Assembly (NCBI GenBank): GCA_038562375.1
Contig: JBCFAY010000018.1
Location: forward strand, 1 to 64,000
Direction: 5' to 3'
Length of the DNA stretch: 64,000 nt
Origin: JBCFAY01 sp038562375
GTDB lineage: Bacteria > Bacillota > Clostridia > Christensenellales > CAG-138
Shown: positions 7,797 to 17,566 of the stretch, piece by piece
Position numbering within the stretch: position 1 is the stretch's first letter
Layout of the letters: every line of letters begins with the position of its first letter
Position numbers and translations under genes: made by a program
Notes under the pieces: generated by a model
Told to the model about the DNA's origin: nothing
The model's input: only the letters and a program-made list of their open reading frames with translations
Databases searched by the model: none

Positions 7797-8570
7797 ATGC
7801 ACAAAACCACAAAATGGCTGGCGGCAATTTTGATCGTGTGCCTGCTATTTCATGCGACAGGAACGCTTGCGGCAGGGGAAGCTCGTGGAGAGGCATCGAT
7901 TAAACAGGTTTCGCGCAATATTGCTATCTATGCGGAGTGTAGCAAAAAGGCTGATCGGCTCGGATACGTAGCCTGTGGCATGGTGTTGTTCGTGCTCGAC
8001 CTTACAAACGGCTTCTCGGCGGTGCAGGTAGGCACTATAAAAGGCGTGGTAGAAACGAAGTATCTTATTAGCCCGAATGAAAGCGCAAGCGTAATCGGCC
8101 CTGCGAGTATAAAGAATGATACGCGGCTTGTAGCACCGCCGGATGTAAGTATTATCGCCCAGCTAAAAACGGGGCAGACAGTTTATGTGCTTTCGTTTGA
8201 TACAGATTTAGCGATCGTCAAAGCGAACGGAAAAATAGGCTTTGTTTTTGCGGATAATCTGATCCCATATGACGAAAAAAGCCCCGTTATAGAATGGGTG
8301 ATCGTGCTCAAGCAAACAGATATTAAAAACGGCGAAGGAAAGAAAGCCGCGCGTTTAGCGCGCGCAAAAAAGGGCAGCTGGATTGAGGTGCTGCAAATGC
8401 TGGACGACGATAAGGCCATTGTGCGATATGAGAATATTGTCGGCGTGATGTCACTGAAGAATACGAAGCCCATTGATTCTTCTGGGGAATTTCTGCCAGA
8501 AGACCCACAAGACACAAAAAGGGCACAGAATTTCGAAAAATCCTCTTCCGGGACCATCTGGAGGGATTGA
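7797..8570 (+). CDS. Secreted protein with SH3-like repeats, islet cargo
   Basis: 257 residues, starting at ATG 7797 after AGAGGGGG. An N-terminal signal peptide ends near HATGTLAAG. Three repeats of bacterial SH3-like (SH3b) character follow, seen in phrases such as TGQTVYVLSFDTDLAIVKANGKIGFV and in the last 90 residues with KGSWIEVLQ...AIVRYENIVGVMS. SH3b domains usually bind peptidoglycan. It is the only cargo gene of the tRNA-Met islet. I do not recognise a catalytic domain. Confidence 0.75.
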   Translation: MHKTTKWLAAILIVCLLFHATGTLAAGEARGEASIKQVSRNIAIYAECSKKADRLGYVACGMVLFVLDLTNGFSAVQVGTIKGVVETKYLISPNESASVIGPASIKNDTRLVAPPDVSIIAQLKTGQTVYVLSFDTDLAIVKANGKIGFVFADNLIPYDEKSPVIEWVIVLKQTDIKNGEGKKAARLARAKKGSWIEVLQMLDDDKAIVRYENIVGVMSLKNTKPIDSSGEFLPEDPQDTKRAQNFEKSSSGTIWRD

Positions 8571-8645
8571 AGAAACCCAGACAAATAGGTACCTTCGACC
8601 ATCATGGATAATCGTTGAAAGCGTGCCTTTCCGCTCCATATTCGC

Positions 8646-8679
8646 AGTGTCGTAGGTTCGCATCCCACCGCCGCTACCA
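8646..8679 (+). repeat. attR-like copy of the tRNA-Met 3' end
   Basis: Matches 7128-7161 at 33 of 34 positions, including the CCA end. The 5' half of a tRNA is absent, so this is not a gene. A terminator follows immediately, probably the original tRNA terminator. Confidence 0.8.
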
Positions 8680-8682
8680 CGT

Positions 8683-8713
8683 CGGAGCAAAGTTCGCTTT
8701 GCTCCGCTTTTGT
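8683..8713 (+). terminator. Terminator with TTCG loop
   Basis: A 10-bp perfect stem (8683-8692 with 8697-8706) capped by TTCG, followed by CTTTTGTTT. The next 280 bases to 8995 hold no gene that I can support. Confidence 0.75.
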
Positions 8714-8995
8714 TTGCACAAAAACATCCGCCCGCTCCCTTGCTCCTCCTTTTGTGCAAAAAGTCGCGTTCGCATCGGCTAAGCCCTTGTAAACGCGGGC
8801 TTTTAACGCCGATTTGCTACCAACTTTTATGGGCTGCTCCAAGCGGCATTTTTTATCTTCCTGAAATCAGGGCGTCTTTTCTTCCTAGTTTTATATGAGC
8901 CATGGGAAAATCATTCTGTTTATACATTACTTACACATGGTTTCACAAACTCTGAACATGTTAAAATCGTATTATCAAATCGGGGAGTGATAGCC

Positions 8996-10606
8996 ATGTA
9001 TTTTAAAACAAAACCGGCATTTGCGCTCATAGTGGCGTTTCTGTTTTTGCTGTGCTTTGCGCTTGAAGGGCAAAGTGCGCTCGCTGCGGAAAACGGGGAG
9101 CAGGGCACCATCGTCAACTGCAAACAGGCGGTCAACGTACGAAGCGGGCCGGGTACCGGCTATAAAAAGCTCGGCACCGCGCCTCTGGGCGAGGTTTATC
9201 CCGTGCTTCAAACCCTGAGCGGCTGGTATAAAATCAGCTATCAGGGTAAAATCGGTTATGTAAGCAAGAGCTATATGACGGTTTCCGCTGTTTCGGACGG
9301 CGATTCCCCTGCGGGCAATGCGTCTGATGTGACGGGTACGGTCGTAAATTGCAATAGCGCCGTAAATGTGAGAGGCGGGCCCGGAACCGGCTACCAAAAG
9401 CTTGGCACTGCGAAAAAGGGTGCTAATTATTCCGTGCTCGGCCGGGAGGGAGACTGGTACAAAATCAGCTATTCCAAAAAAACGGGCTACATCCACACGT
9501 CGTATCTATCCCTGCGCGCAGATACTGCGCAGCAGAACACGGATGCACGCCCGGTGGTAAGCGGGTACTACGCCTCATGGGCCGCACATTCCGGCTTTAC
9601 GCCGCTCGATCTTCAAAATGTGGATCAACTGACGCATATCTTCTACGCGTTTGCAAACATAAGCTCCGATCTCAAGGTGACGATGGGCGACCCGGAGGCG
9701 GACCCGGCCAACTTTGAGGAGCTTTTACAGCTCAAGCAGCGGCATCCGCAGCTGAAAACCATACTTTCCGTAGGCGGCTGGACGTGGTCGGCCCGGTTTT
9801 CGGACGCTGCTTCCACACAGGCGCGAAGGGAAGCGTTCGCCGACAGCGCCGTCGCGTTCATCATAAAATACGGCTTTGACGGCATCGACATCGATTGGGA
9901 ATTCCCCGTTTCCGGCGGCCTCTCCACAAATAAAACGCGAGCTGCCGACAAGGGAAATTTCACTTTGCTCATGAAGACACTGCGCGAAAAATTAATCGCA
10001 CACGGAATTATAGAGGACAAACAGTATCTGTTGACGTTTGCAGGCCCGAGCGACGCAGCCTGTCTAAAAAATATGGAGCTTCAGAAGGTGGCATTCTATG
10101 TGGATTTTGCGCTTGCCATGACCTACGATATGCATGGCGGCGCGGGAAAATATACGGATTTCAACTCGCCCCTGTACACGCCTTCGGAGAGCTCACCGCA
10201 GTTTCAATGGAGCTGTGACGACGCCGTAAACGCCTGGCTTGGCGCGGGTTTCCCAAGAGAAAAACTCATTTTGGGCATCCCGTTTTACGGCAGGCAGTTT
10301 ACAAAGGCGACCGCGGGAGGGAACGGGCTGTATCAAACCTTCTCTAAAGCTTCCTCGGTGAACTACGACGTGATCATTGCGCAATATTTGAGCGATTCCT
10401 CATACGCGAGGTATTTGCACCCCGACGCGCGCGTGCCATGGCTTTATAACGGCAGTACGTTCCTCTCCTACGACGATGCGCAGTCGATTGCGGAAAAGGG
10501 CGCGTACATTAAAGCAAGGGGGCTTCGCGGTGCGGGCATCTGGGAGCTTTCGCAAAACGCAGATGGAACGCTTCTCAACGCGCTGTACAGCGGAATGAAC
10601 GAGTGA
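8996..10606 (+). CDS. Secreted GH18 glycosidase with two SH3b domains
   Basis: 536 residues. ATG at 8996 is preferred over GTG at 8987, which lies inside the ribosome site GGGGAG. The N-terminus has a signal peptide to about residue 30, then two SH3b repeats (each with VNVRSGPGTGY or VNVRGGPGTGY, about residues 35-90 and 115-170), then a GH18 barrel from VVSGYYASW to the end. The GH18 catalytic motif DGIDIDWEF (DxxDxDxE) is intact, with the general-acid Glu. Such enzymes cleave chitin or peptidoglycan-like N-acetylglucosamine polymers; the SH3b domains favour a cell-wall target. Spore cortex or envelope remodelling is possible. Alone in its transcription unit. Confidence 0.93.
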   Translation: MYFKTKPAFALIVAFLFLLCFALEGQSALAAENGEQGTIVNCKQAVNVRSGPGTGYKKLGTAPLGEVYPVLQTLSGWYKISYQGKIGYVSKSYMTVSAVSDGDSPAGNASDVTGTVVNCNSAVNVRGGPGTGYQKLGTAKKGANYSVLGREGDWYKISYSKKTGYIHTSYLSLRADTAQQNTDARPVVSGYYASWAAHSGFTPLDLQNVDQLTHIFYAFANISSDLKVTMGDPEADPANFEELLQLKQRHPQLKTILSVGGWTWSARFSDAASTQARREAFADSAVAFIIKYGFDGIDIDWEFPVSGGLSTNKTRAADKGNFTLLMKTLREKLIAHGIIEDKQYLLTFAGPSDAACLKNMELQKVAFYVDFALAMTYDMHGGAGKYTDFNSPLYTPSESSPQFQWSCDDAVNAWLGAGFPREKLILGIPFYGRQFTKATAGGNGLYQTFSKASSVNYDVIIAQYLSDSSYARYLHPDARVPWLYNGSTFLSYDDAQSIAEKGAYIKARGLRGAGIWELSQNADGTLLNALYSGMNE

Positions 10607-10608
10607 AT

Positions 10609-10656
10609 GAAGATCGGAATCTGAATACTTATATACAGATTCCGATCTTCTCTTTC
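10609..10656 (+). terminator. Terminator of the GH18 gene
   Basis: A 15-bp perfect stem (10609-10623 with 10636-10650), then TCTTTC. Confidence 0.75.
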
Positions 10657-10838
10657 GGTTCTACATACAACGCCCCGGCCTGTCCACCCCGCAGCAGCTT
10701 TTGCGGTTCCTCTAACGTCAAAGGAAACCCGAAGGCCGGTTGCAACAACTTATCCCGTGATGGTGATGTTTTTTCACCGCTAAAAAGTTGATATCCATAC
10801 GGAGTGCCTAGTTGAGCATCGGCCTTTGTTTTTTCTTT
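10629..10838 (-). pseudogene. Possible gene remnant, unrecognised
   Basis: A 69-codon open minus frame without a start codon or ribosome site. Its translation (LGTPYGYQLFSG..., LTLEEPQKLLRGGQAGALYV) has protein-like composition, unlike random antisense, and its end overlaps the GH18 terminator. I cannot assign a family. Confidence 0.25.
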
Positions 10839-11130
10839 TCAACTCAACGAGTAGTGCATTTAAAAAATCAGCTAGAGAATATCAAGCACTTATCTTTATT
10901 GGCCGATAAAAAACTGTCAAGATCACGCATGGACAACAGTTCTTTTAATAAGTCATATGTTTGGTAAAAGGGGCGGCAACATGAGGGAACAGCAAGGGTT
11001 TCACTTATGGGTTTATAAGGACATAGGACACGATCAAAACGGGCAAGCTTTCATTTGGTTAAAAATGAAGTGCTCTTTTGCGATCTATACATTAAATGAA
11101 AGTAAATTACTTTAATTGCAATATTGCCAC

Positions 11131-11159
11131 TTGACATTTGGCGGTTTATTCATTACAAT
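11131..11159 (+). promoter_or_regulatory. Promoter of catabolic cluster 1
   Basis: TTGACA (11131-11136), 17 nt, TACAAT (11154-11159). The roughly 480 AT-rich bases from 10850 to 11329 hold no gene. Around and after the promoter are GAAA/TTAC-type half-sites, including TGAAATTA at 11211-11218, a motif repeated upstream of the UbiD unit and of the first FolB gene. Confidence 0.75.
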
Positions 11160-11329
11160 TACATTGAAATTGAAAGAAAATTACTTATATCTACGTTTTA
11201 TCGTAAGTAATGAAATTAAATCCGGGGCTTTTCTTAATTAAACTCCGAGTTGGATTTACTTAAAGCATTTAATAATATCCAAAAATCAATATGATCAAAT
11301 TCCAAAAAATAAAAATTGGAGGAGTGAAT

Positions 11330-12418
11330 ATGAAAAAGATTGCGGCGATAATCCTGATACTTGCGATGCTTGGATTTGTTTTGGGCTGCAGCAGCACGGA
11401 TGTCGGAAATACTTCGACGAGCCCCGAGAATACGGCTGCGGAAAGTGCTGACATACCTGAACAGACGGCAGAGCCACAGGGGCCCGAACCCGTTAAAGTC
11501 GCATTGCTGCTCAACGGAACAATCAACGACGGAAGCTACTGTCAGTTTGCGTTTGAGGCCGTGCGTGACGGCGTTGCGGAATTCAACTATGAGTATGCGT
11601 ATACCGAGAATATTGTTCTTGCGGATACTTATTCCATTGCTGCAAACTATATCGACAACGGTTATACCCTGTTGATCGCCAACGGCGCGGATTTCTCCGA
11701 CGCGTTTCGGATCCTTTCGGCTGAATTTCCCGATGTGAAATTCGGCATCCTCAGCGGAAACGAGTCCGCGGAGCCCAATCTGTCGGATTACCGCTGCTAT
11801 ACGCCGCAAGTTGGTTTTCTTGCGGGTTCCATCGCTGCAATGGCATCTAAAAGCGGCGTTGTTGCAACCGCGGCAGGCGTAGCCTATGCGCACGTGAAGG
11901 ACAACGTAGCCGGTTTTGAGGCGGGAGCGAAGTACATTAACCCCGATATTACGGTTCTGACAGGGTATATCGAATCTTGGAGTGATGTCGCAAAAGCCAA
12001 GGAAATGTCCATGGCATACATTGAGCAGGGTGCGGATGTAATTTATTGCTCCGCTAACGCCGCGGCGTTGGGCGCTTACGAAGCGGCGGAAGAATCGGGG
12101 AACGTGCTGTGCATCGGCGCGACGGCCGATATGTATGAAACCTCGCCTGATACGATCATCGTATCGATTATCCAGAGTCAGTATGATATCGTGTACTCTG
12201 TGCTCAAGGATTTCTTTGCAGGGACCCTCGACGGCACCGCGTCGGTTGTTGGAGTAGCCGAGGGCGTGGTTCGTCTGTCAGATTGGCATGGACATGAGAG
12301 CTGGCTGCCGGAGGGCAGTCTGGCGAAAATCGATGAAATCCTTGCAGGCCTTTCCGATCTATCGCTGGTCAAGCAGGGAATTTGCCCGAAGTCCGTCTAT
12401 GATACGAATGTGTATTAA
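11330..12418 (+). CDS. BMP-family substrate-binding lipoprotein
   Basis: 362 residues, from ATG 11330 with GGAGGAG upstream. Signal peptide and lipobox (FVLGCSS) are followed by a Ser/Thr/Glu-rich linker and a Bmp/PnrA/Med domain: VALLLNGTINDGSY, then GGIA-like YCSANAAALGAYEAA. It captures the solute for the ABC importer encoded by the next three genes. Characterised members bind purine nucleosides, riboflavin or autoinducer-like ligands; the ligand here is not predictable. It has a clear paralogue at 35851-36921. Confidence 0.93.
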   Translation: MKKIAAIILILAMLGFVLGCSSTDVGNTSTSPENTAAESADIPEQTAEPQGPEPVKVALLLNGTINDGSYCQFAFEAVRDGVAEFNYEYAYTENIVLADTYSIAANYIDNGYTLLIANGADFSDAFRILSAEFPDVKFGILSGNESAEPNLSDYRCYTPQVGFLAGSIAAMASKSGVVATAAGVAYAHVKDNVAGFEAGAKYINPDITVLTGYIESWSDVAKAKEMSMAYIEQGADVIYCSANAAALGAYEAAEESGNVLCIGATADMYETSPDTIIVSIIQSQYDIVYSVLKDFFAGTLDGTASVVGVAEGVVRLSDWHGHESWLPEGSLAKIDEILAGLSDLSLVKQGICPKSVYDTNVY

Positions 12419-12439
12419 TAGGCGCTTGGTATAACAACA

Positions 12440-12477
12440 AAATGCGGCATGAAATCCATTGGTTTCATGCCGCATTT
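12440..12477 (+). promoter_or_regulatory. Intercistronic hairpin
   Basis: A 15-bp perfect stem with an 8-nt loop between the binding-protein and ATPase genes, without a T-tract. Such hairpins commonly stabilise the binding-protein mRNA so that it outnumbers the membrane components. Confidence 0.6.
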
Positions 12478-12504
12478 GCTAAAACAATATAGGGAGGAGA
12501 ACCC

Positions 12505-14028
12505 TTGTCGACATTAGCGTTACAATTAGAAAACATTACAAAGGTATTCCCAAATGTCATTGCGAACGAGGGCGTTAATTTTGATCTGCGAAAGGGCGAG
12601 GTTCATGCGCTGCTTGGCGAGAATGGCGCGGGAAAATCCACGCTGATGAACGTCGTTTACGGTCTTTATAAAGCGGATTCCGGTACCATCAAAATTGATG
12701 GAGAAATTGTTACCATTACCAATCCAAATGATGCAATCGCGCATGGGATCGGGATGGTTCATCAGCATTTTATGCTGGTCCCTCGTTTCACCATTCTGGA
12801 AAACGTCATTCTGGGAACGGATTGCAGAAAAGGGTTGGTCGTCGATTTAAAAAATGCCCGTGCAAAAGTTCAGGAACTGTGTGATAAGTATAAACTCAAC
12901 GTAAATATCGACTGCCAGGTTCGTGATTTGAGCGTAGGCATTCAGCAGCGTGTGGAAATCATCAAAATGCTGTACCGCGGAGCGGAAATTCTGATTTTAG
13001 ATGAGCCGACCGCCGTATTAACCCCAAATGAAGTTGAAGATTTGATGGAGACGCTGCGGCTGTTCCGTACGATGGGAAAATCCATCATATTCATCAGCCA
13101 TAAGCTTTGGGAAGTAACCGCCCTTTCCGACCGCGTTACCGTTTTGCGCGCGGGAAAAGTGGTGGACACCGTAGATACCAGAAATGTAACAAAAGAAAGC
13201 CTGGCCACCATGATGGTGGGGCGGGATATCGTTACGAATTATCGTGCTCGCGAATTGAATTTATTTGAGGAAGTGCTCCGTCTGGAAAATGTTTGCGTGA
13301 AAAGCAAGCAGACGGCATCTTCGCTCAAGAATATCAGCTTATGCGTACGCGGCGGCGAGATCGTGGGCATCGCCGGCGTAGACGGGAATGGGCAGCGCGA
13401 GATTGGAGATGCCATCGTCGGCGTTAGCGCATTATCGGGCGGAAAAGTCTATTTTAAAGGAAAGGATTACTCGCAGATCAAAACCCGCAAGCGCCTCCAG
13501 GCGGGAATCGCGCATATACCGGAGGATCGCCAGCGAGATGGGCTCATTGCGGATTTTACAATCGCCGAAAATATGATCATCGACGAATACGATCAGCCGC
13601 CATTTACCGTCAAGGGAGTCTTCGTTCCTAAAGCAATGAAACGGTACGCGGATGAACTGATCCATCGCTTTGATGTTCGGCCGCCGATCCATGAAATCCT
13701 CGGCAAGGATCTTTCGGGCGGAAATCAGCAAAAGGTCGTTGTTGCGAGGGAACTCTCCCGCAGTCCGGGATTCATCCTTGCCATGCAGCCAACCCGGGGT
13801 TTGGATGTAGGCGCATCGGAATTCGTTTATAAAAAGCTGCTTGAAGAGCGTAATGCCGGAAAAGGCGTGTTGGTGATCTCTGCGGATCTGGATGAACTGT
13901 TAATGATCTGCGACCGGATTTTAGTGCTGTTTGAAGGAGAAATCATGGGTGAATTTGTCCCCGGCATAATCGGCTATGGACAGATCGGCCTCATGATGGG
14001 CGGACAGAGATTAGAGGGGCTGGCATGA
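12505..14028 (+). CDS. BMP-type ABC transporter, double ATPase
   Basis: 507 residues, TTG start at 12505 after GGGAGGAG. Two fused ABC domains in the manner of sugar and nucleoside importers (RbsA, NupO). Domain 1 has Walker A GENGAGKST, Q-loop VHQHFMLV, the signature-like DLSVGIQQRVEI and Walker B ILILDEPTAVL. Domain 2 has GVDGNGQREI instead of a canonical Walker A, signature LSGGNQQK and MQPTRGLDVGA. It energises the two permeases that follow, with a 4-bp ATGA overlap indicating coupling. Confidence 0.95.
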   Translation: MSTLALQLENITKVFPNVIANEGVNFDLRKGEVHALLGENGAGKSTLMNVVYGLYKADSGTIKIDGEIVTITNPNDAIAHGIGMVHQHFMLVPRFTILENVILGTDCRKGLVVDLKNARAKVQELCDKYKLNVNIDCQVRDLSVGIQQRVEIIKMLYRGAEILILDEPTAVLTPNEVEDLMETLRLFRTMGKSIIFISHKLWEVTALSDRVTVLRAGKVVDTVDTRNVTKESLATMMVGRDIVTNYRARELNLFEEVLRLENVCVKSKQTASSLKNISLCVRGGEIVGIAGVDGNGQREIGDAIVGVSALSGGKVYFKGKDYSQIKTRKRLQAGIAHIPEDRQRDGLIADFTIAENMIIDEYDQPPFTVKGVFVPKAMKRYADELIHRFDVRPPIHEILGKDLSGGNQQKVVVARELSRSPGFILAMQPTRGLDVGASEFVYKKLLEERNAGKGVLVISADLDELLMICDRILVLFEGEIMGEFVPGIIGYGQIGLMMGGQRLEGLA

Positions 14029-15185
14029 GAAAAGGCATCGAAATAAAACAATATACTCTTAGCGAAAACGATCGCCGGCTTTTACAGAAACAGCGGCTGT
14101 CGCGGGTCGCCGAGGCGATGTGGGGCCCGTTTATTACGGTTGTGCTGGTGTTTCTGGTGTCCGTCGTTTTAATACGGGCGGCGGGGGCGCAGCCTTTGCA
14201 GGCGCTTGTAAAAATATTCGACGGTGCCTTCGGAACAAAGCGGGCTCTTGGGGAAACCCTGAACAAGATGTGTCCGCTGTTGCTGTGCGCCTTGGGCATG
14301 AACATTGCGTTTCGTTCTGGCCTGAGTTCGGTTGGCGGCGAGGGACAGATCATGATCGGGGGGATTGCGAGCGTGGCAATTGCGCTGCAGTTCACCGAGG
14401 GGGCTTCCTCTTGGATTGCGATTCCGCTTTCTCTGATTGCCGGCGGGTTGGGCGGCGCTCTGTGGGCGGCGATACCGGGCACATTGAAGGCGACGCGCGG
14501 CACGTCGGAGCTGGTCAACACCGTTATGCTCAACTATGTCGCCATGTATTTCCTGTCCTATATGCTCAACGTCGTCATGATAGAGCCGCCCGGGTACTAT
14601 GCCCAAACGCCGCAGATCGCAAAGACGGTGATGATGCCGTACGTCATGGCCGGTTCGCGCCTGCATTACGGCGTATTGGTTGCGCTGCTGATGTCGGTGC
14701 TGGTGTATTTTTTACTTTGGCGTACGCCGCTCGGATATCAACTGCGGCTTGTCGGTTATAATTCCAGCGCGGCAAAATATGTGGGTTTGCCGATACGGCG
14801 CAACATCATACTCGCTATGGCACTACACGGATTTTTATCGGGTCTGGCGGGCGGCATGGAGGTGGTAGCCGTGCAGCACCGGTTGATTACCGGCTTTTCA
14901 ACAAGCGTCGGCTTTGATGCGATTGCGGTATCCTTGCTGGGCGGCAACCATCCGTTTGGAACCATTCTGTCCGCGCTTTTTCTCGCGGCATTACGTACGG
15001 GGGCTTCCACCATGCAGCTGGAAACGCAGGTACCGGTGGCGTTGGTGTCCGTGATGCAAGGCCTCATCATTCTGTTTTTCCTGATGAATCGCTTTGTTAA
15101 GAGCAGGATCAAATCGCTCGGCAAAGCAATCCGAAGCAAGAGCGCAGCGTCTAAGGATATAGGAAAGGAGGCAGGGATTTCATGA
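14025..15185 (+). CDS. BMP-type ABC transporter permease 1
   Basis: 386 residues, about ten membrane segments after a basic cytoplasmic N-terminus. It belongs to the BPD_transp_2 permeases (NupP, YufP type): SGLSSVGGEGQIMIGG and ELVNTVMLNYVAMY are family signatures. The ATG overlaps the ATPase stop; its own end overlaps the next permease by 4 bp. Confidence 0.93.
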   Translation: MRKGIEIKQYTLSENDRRLLQKQRLSRVAEAMWGPFITVVLVFLVSVVLIRAAGAQPLQALVKIFDGAFGTKRALGETLNKMCPLLLCALGMNIAFRSGLSSVGGEGQIMIGGIASVAIALQFTEGASSWIAIPLSLIAGGLGGALWAAIPGTLKATRGTSELVNTVMLNYVAMYFLSYMLNVVMIEPPGYYAQTPQIAKTVMMPYVMAGSRLHYGVLVALLMSVLVYFLLWRTPLGYQLRLVGYNSSAAKYVGLPIRRNIILAMALHGFLSGLAGGMEVVAVQHRLITGFSTSVGFDAIAVSLLGGNHPFGTILSALFLAALRTGASTMQLETQVPVALVSVMQGLIILFFLMNRFVKSRIKSLGKAIRSKSAASKDIGKEAGIS

Positions 15186-16114
15186 TTTGGTTTGTGATTC
15201 AGGGCGTACTGGATTCCGCTATCCGCTATTCTACGCCTTTGTCTTTGGCTGCATTGGGCGGCATGTATACCGCGCGTACCGGGATTCTTAATTTTTCCTT
15301 GGAAGGCATTATGACGATGGGCGCCTTCATGGCGGTTTGGGGCTCGTATCTGACGGGTGAACCATGGATGGGTGTGCTGTTCGGCATTGTCGGCGGACTT
15401 TCCATGGGACTTGTATTGGGTGTTTGTGCGATTTCCGGGGGAGTAAATCAGGTGGTTGCCGGAACGGGCGTCAATATTCTGGGGTTGGGACTCGCAAGCT
15501 TTTTAAACAATATCGTTTATGGCGGTGTGACGCCGACTAAAGTCGCTTCCTTTGAGAAAATCGCCATCCCCCTGCTTTCCAAGATTCCTGTGATTGGCCC
15601 CATGCTTTTTGATAAAAAGATATTGACGTTTTTATTGTATGGCATCGTGCTTGTCAGCTGGTTTGTGATATACAAAACGCCCTTTGGTCTGAAAATGCGG
15701 GCAATCGGCGATAATCCCGCCGCGGCGGACTCGTTGGGCATTAACGTTAACAGAATGCGTTATATCGCCGTTGTCATCTCCGGGATTTTAGGCGGGCTGG
15801 CCGGCGCAGCGCTTTCCATCGGTGAACTGTCAACGTATTTGGACAATATGGTCGCGGGGCGCGGATACCTTGCGTGGGGTGCTGTTACGGTTGGACAGTG
15901 GAATCCGGTCGGCGTAATGCTCACGGGATTATTGTTTGGGCTCGGCGAAGCGGTTCAGATGCGAATGCAGGCGGCGGGATCGATACTCCCCTACCAATTT
16001 TTGGTGATGCTGCCTTATGTGCTTACGATATTGGTGATGAACGGCTTTATCGGTAAGACGGAAGCGCCGCATTCGATGGGTAAACCGTTCCTCAAAGGCG
16101 GAGAAAAGTTTTAA
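15182..16114 (+). CDS. BMP-type ABC transporter permease 2
   Basis: 310 residues, BPD_transp_2 family (NupQ, YufQ type). TARTGILNFSLEGIM near the N-terminus and NPAAADSLGINVNRMR in the cytoplasmic loop are diagnostic. It pairs with permease 1 as a heterodimeric channel. Translation is coupled to the upstream gene. Confidence 0.93.
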   Translation: MIWFVIQGVLDSAIRYSTPLSLAALGGMYTARTGILNFSLEGIMTMGAFMAVWGSYLTGEPWMGVLFGIVGGLSMGLVLGVCAISGGVNQVVAGTGVNILGLGLASFLNNIVYGGVTPTKVASFEKIAIPLLSKIPVIGPMLFDKKILTFLLYGIVLVSWFVIYKTPFGLKMRAIGDNPAAADSLGINVNRMRYIAVVISGILGGLAGAALSIGELSTYLDNMVAGRGYLAWGAVTVGQWNPVGVMLTGLLFGLGEAVQMRMQAAGSILPYQFLVMLPYVLTILVMNGFIGKTEAPHSMGKPFLKGGEKF

Positions 16115-16192
16115 GGGCACGCCGGACATTTTGCGAAACATTCTTATCGCGTCGCTTTAGGCCGCAGCATTGTGGAAAGGAAAGAAAAGACT

Positions 16193-17398
16193 ATGAAGAA
16201 CTGTACGTTTTTTAGTCCTACTCGGCTCATAATTGGAAGGGATACGCAACGCCAGGCGGGCGCTCTGATCAAAGAGTACGGTGGCTCCCGTATCCTGGTT
16301 CATCACGATAGCGGATACATGAAGCAATCCGGATTTATCAACGCTGTCATCAAACAATTACAAAACGAGGATCTGGAGGTATTCGAACTGGGCGGCGTCG
16401 TGCCCAATCCGCATCTTTCCATGGTTTATGAAGGCATTGACCTATGCAAAAAGAACAGGATTGATTTCCTGCTGGCAATCGGCGGCGGAAGCGTCATCGA
16501 TTCGGCCAAGGCTATCGCCATGGGTATTCCGTATGACGGAGACGTATGGGATTTTTTTATCGAGGAGAAAGGTGTTCCCCGTCAGATTCCGCGAAAGAGC
16601 ACCCCAATCGGAGTTATTCTAACGATTGCCGCGACGGGCAGTGAGGCGTCCAACAGCTGCGTCATTACAAAAGTGGACGAGAATCTGAAGCGCTTCTGCG
16701 ACAATGACATCAACCGGCCGGTTTTTGCCATCGAGAATCCCGAAATTACGATGTCGTTGCCGAAGTTCCAAACCGCGTGCGGCATTGTAGACATCATGTC
16801 CCATTCCTTTGAACGGTATTTCACGCCCGAGAAGGAAACTATGTCCCTTACCGACTATCTGTGTGAGGCGATTTTCCATACCTGTATGGATTGCGGCCGC
16901 GTATTGATGGAAAGCCCGACGGACTATTCCGCCCGCGCCAGCATTATGGTAGCATCTTCCCTGTCGCATAATGGTTTAACGGGAATCGGCAGAACGGGCG
17001 ATTGGGCGGCCCATTTTATCGAACATGAGCTTTCCGGAGAATTCAATGTAACACACGGCGCGGGTTTGGCCGTCATTATACCCGCCTGGATGAAATATGT
17101 TTACGCATCGAATAAGGCGTTGTTTATGAAGTGGGCTTCCCGCGTCATGGGCGTGTCGACCGATTATGAGACGCCGGACCGAAGCATATTGGAGGCGATC
17201 CGCAGGCTGGAAGATTTCTTCCGCTTTTTGGGACTTCCCACCAGGCTAATCGATATGCCGGATGTTGGAAGGATTGACGACGGATGCATCGAGCGTATGG
17301 CCCGGCGCGTACGGGCGGTGCATGAGGATGGAAGCATTGGATGGATGAGGCGCTTGGGTACCGATGATATCGTGAAGATTTTTAAGCTCGCGTTATAA
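16193..17398 (+). CDS. Iron-containing alcohol dehydrogenase
   Basis: 401 residues, from ATG 16193 after AAAGGAAAG. Group III (Fe-dependent) ADH of the butanol-dehydrogenase type: NAD(P) motif GGGSVIDSAKAIA near residue 95, and metal ligands in CGIVDIMSHSFE (Asp and His), plus the distal His residues in GDWAAHFIEHELS and NVTHGAG. It interconverts an aldehyde and an alcohol. It is the last gene of the importer operon, so the imported compound probably yields an aldehyde or alcohol. Convergent with the RpiR gene. Confidence 0.92.
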   Translation: MKNCTFFSPTRLIIGRDTQRQAGALIKEYGGSRILVHHDSGYMKQSGFINAVIKQLQNEDLEVFELGGVVPNPHLSMVYEGIDLCKKNRIDFLLAIGGGSVIDSAKAIAMGIPYDGDVWDFFIEEKGVPRQIPRKSTPIGVILTIAATGSEASNSCVITKVDENLKRFCDNDINRPVFAIENPEITMSLPKFQTACGIVDIMSHSFERYFTPEKETMSLTDYLCEAIFHTCMDCGRVLMESPTDYSARASIMVASSLSHNGLTGIGRTGDWAAHFIEHELSGEFNVTHGAGLAVIIPAWMKYVYASNKALFMKWASRVMGVSTDYETPDRSILEAIRRLEDFFRFLGLPTRLIDMPDVGRIDDGCIERMARRVRAVHEDGSIGWMRRLGTDDIVKIFKLAL

Positions 17399-17442
17399 CT
17401 CTAAGATGCGGCATAATGAAACACCCCAGTTCGGAGAGAGAA

Positions 17443-17466
17443 CCATCCGGATGTTGATCCGGATGG
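17443..17466. other. Hairpin between convergent genes
   Basis: A 10-bp perfect stem with a GTTG loop and no T-tract, in the 168-nt space between the alcohol dehydrogenase and RpiR genes. A weak transcription end for either is possible. Confidence 0.4.
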
Positions 17467-17566
17467 GATCCTCTGAGCGCATACGATGTTTGATGTACCC
17501 GTATTTACATAGATTGAATGAATCCTTACCTTATCTTAAGCGATGGATTGCTCACGGCTGGGAAAG

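Noticed and set aside
8646..8679. Second tRNA-Met gene at the islet's right edge
   Set aside because: Only the 3' 34 nt are present; acceptor 5' strand, D arm and anticodon are missing.
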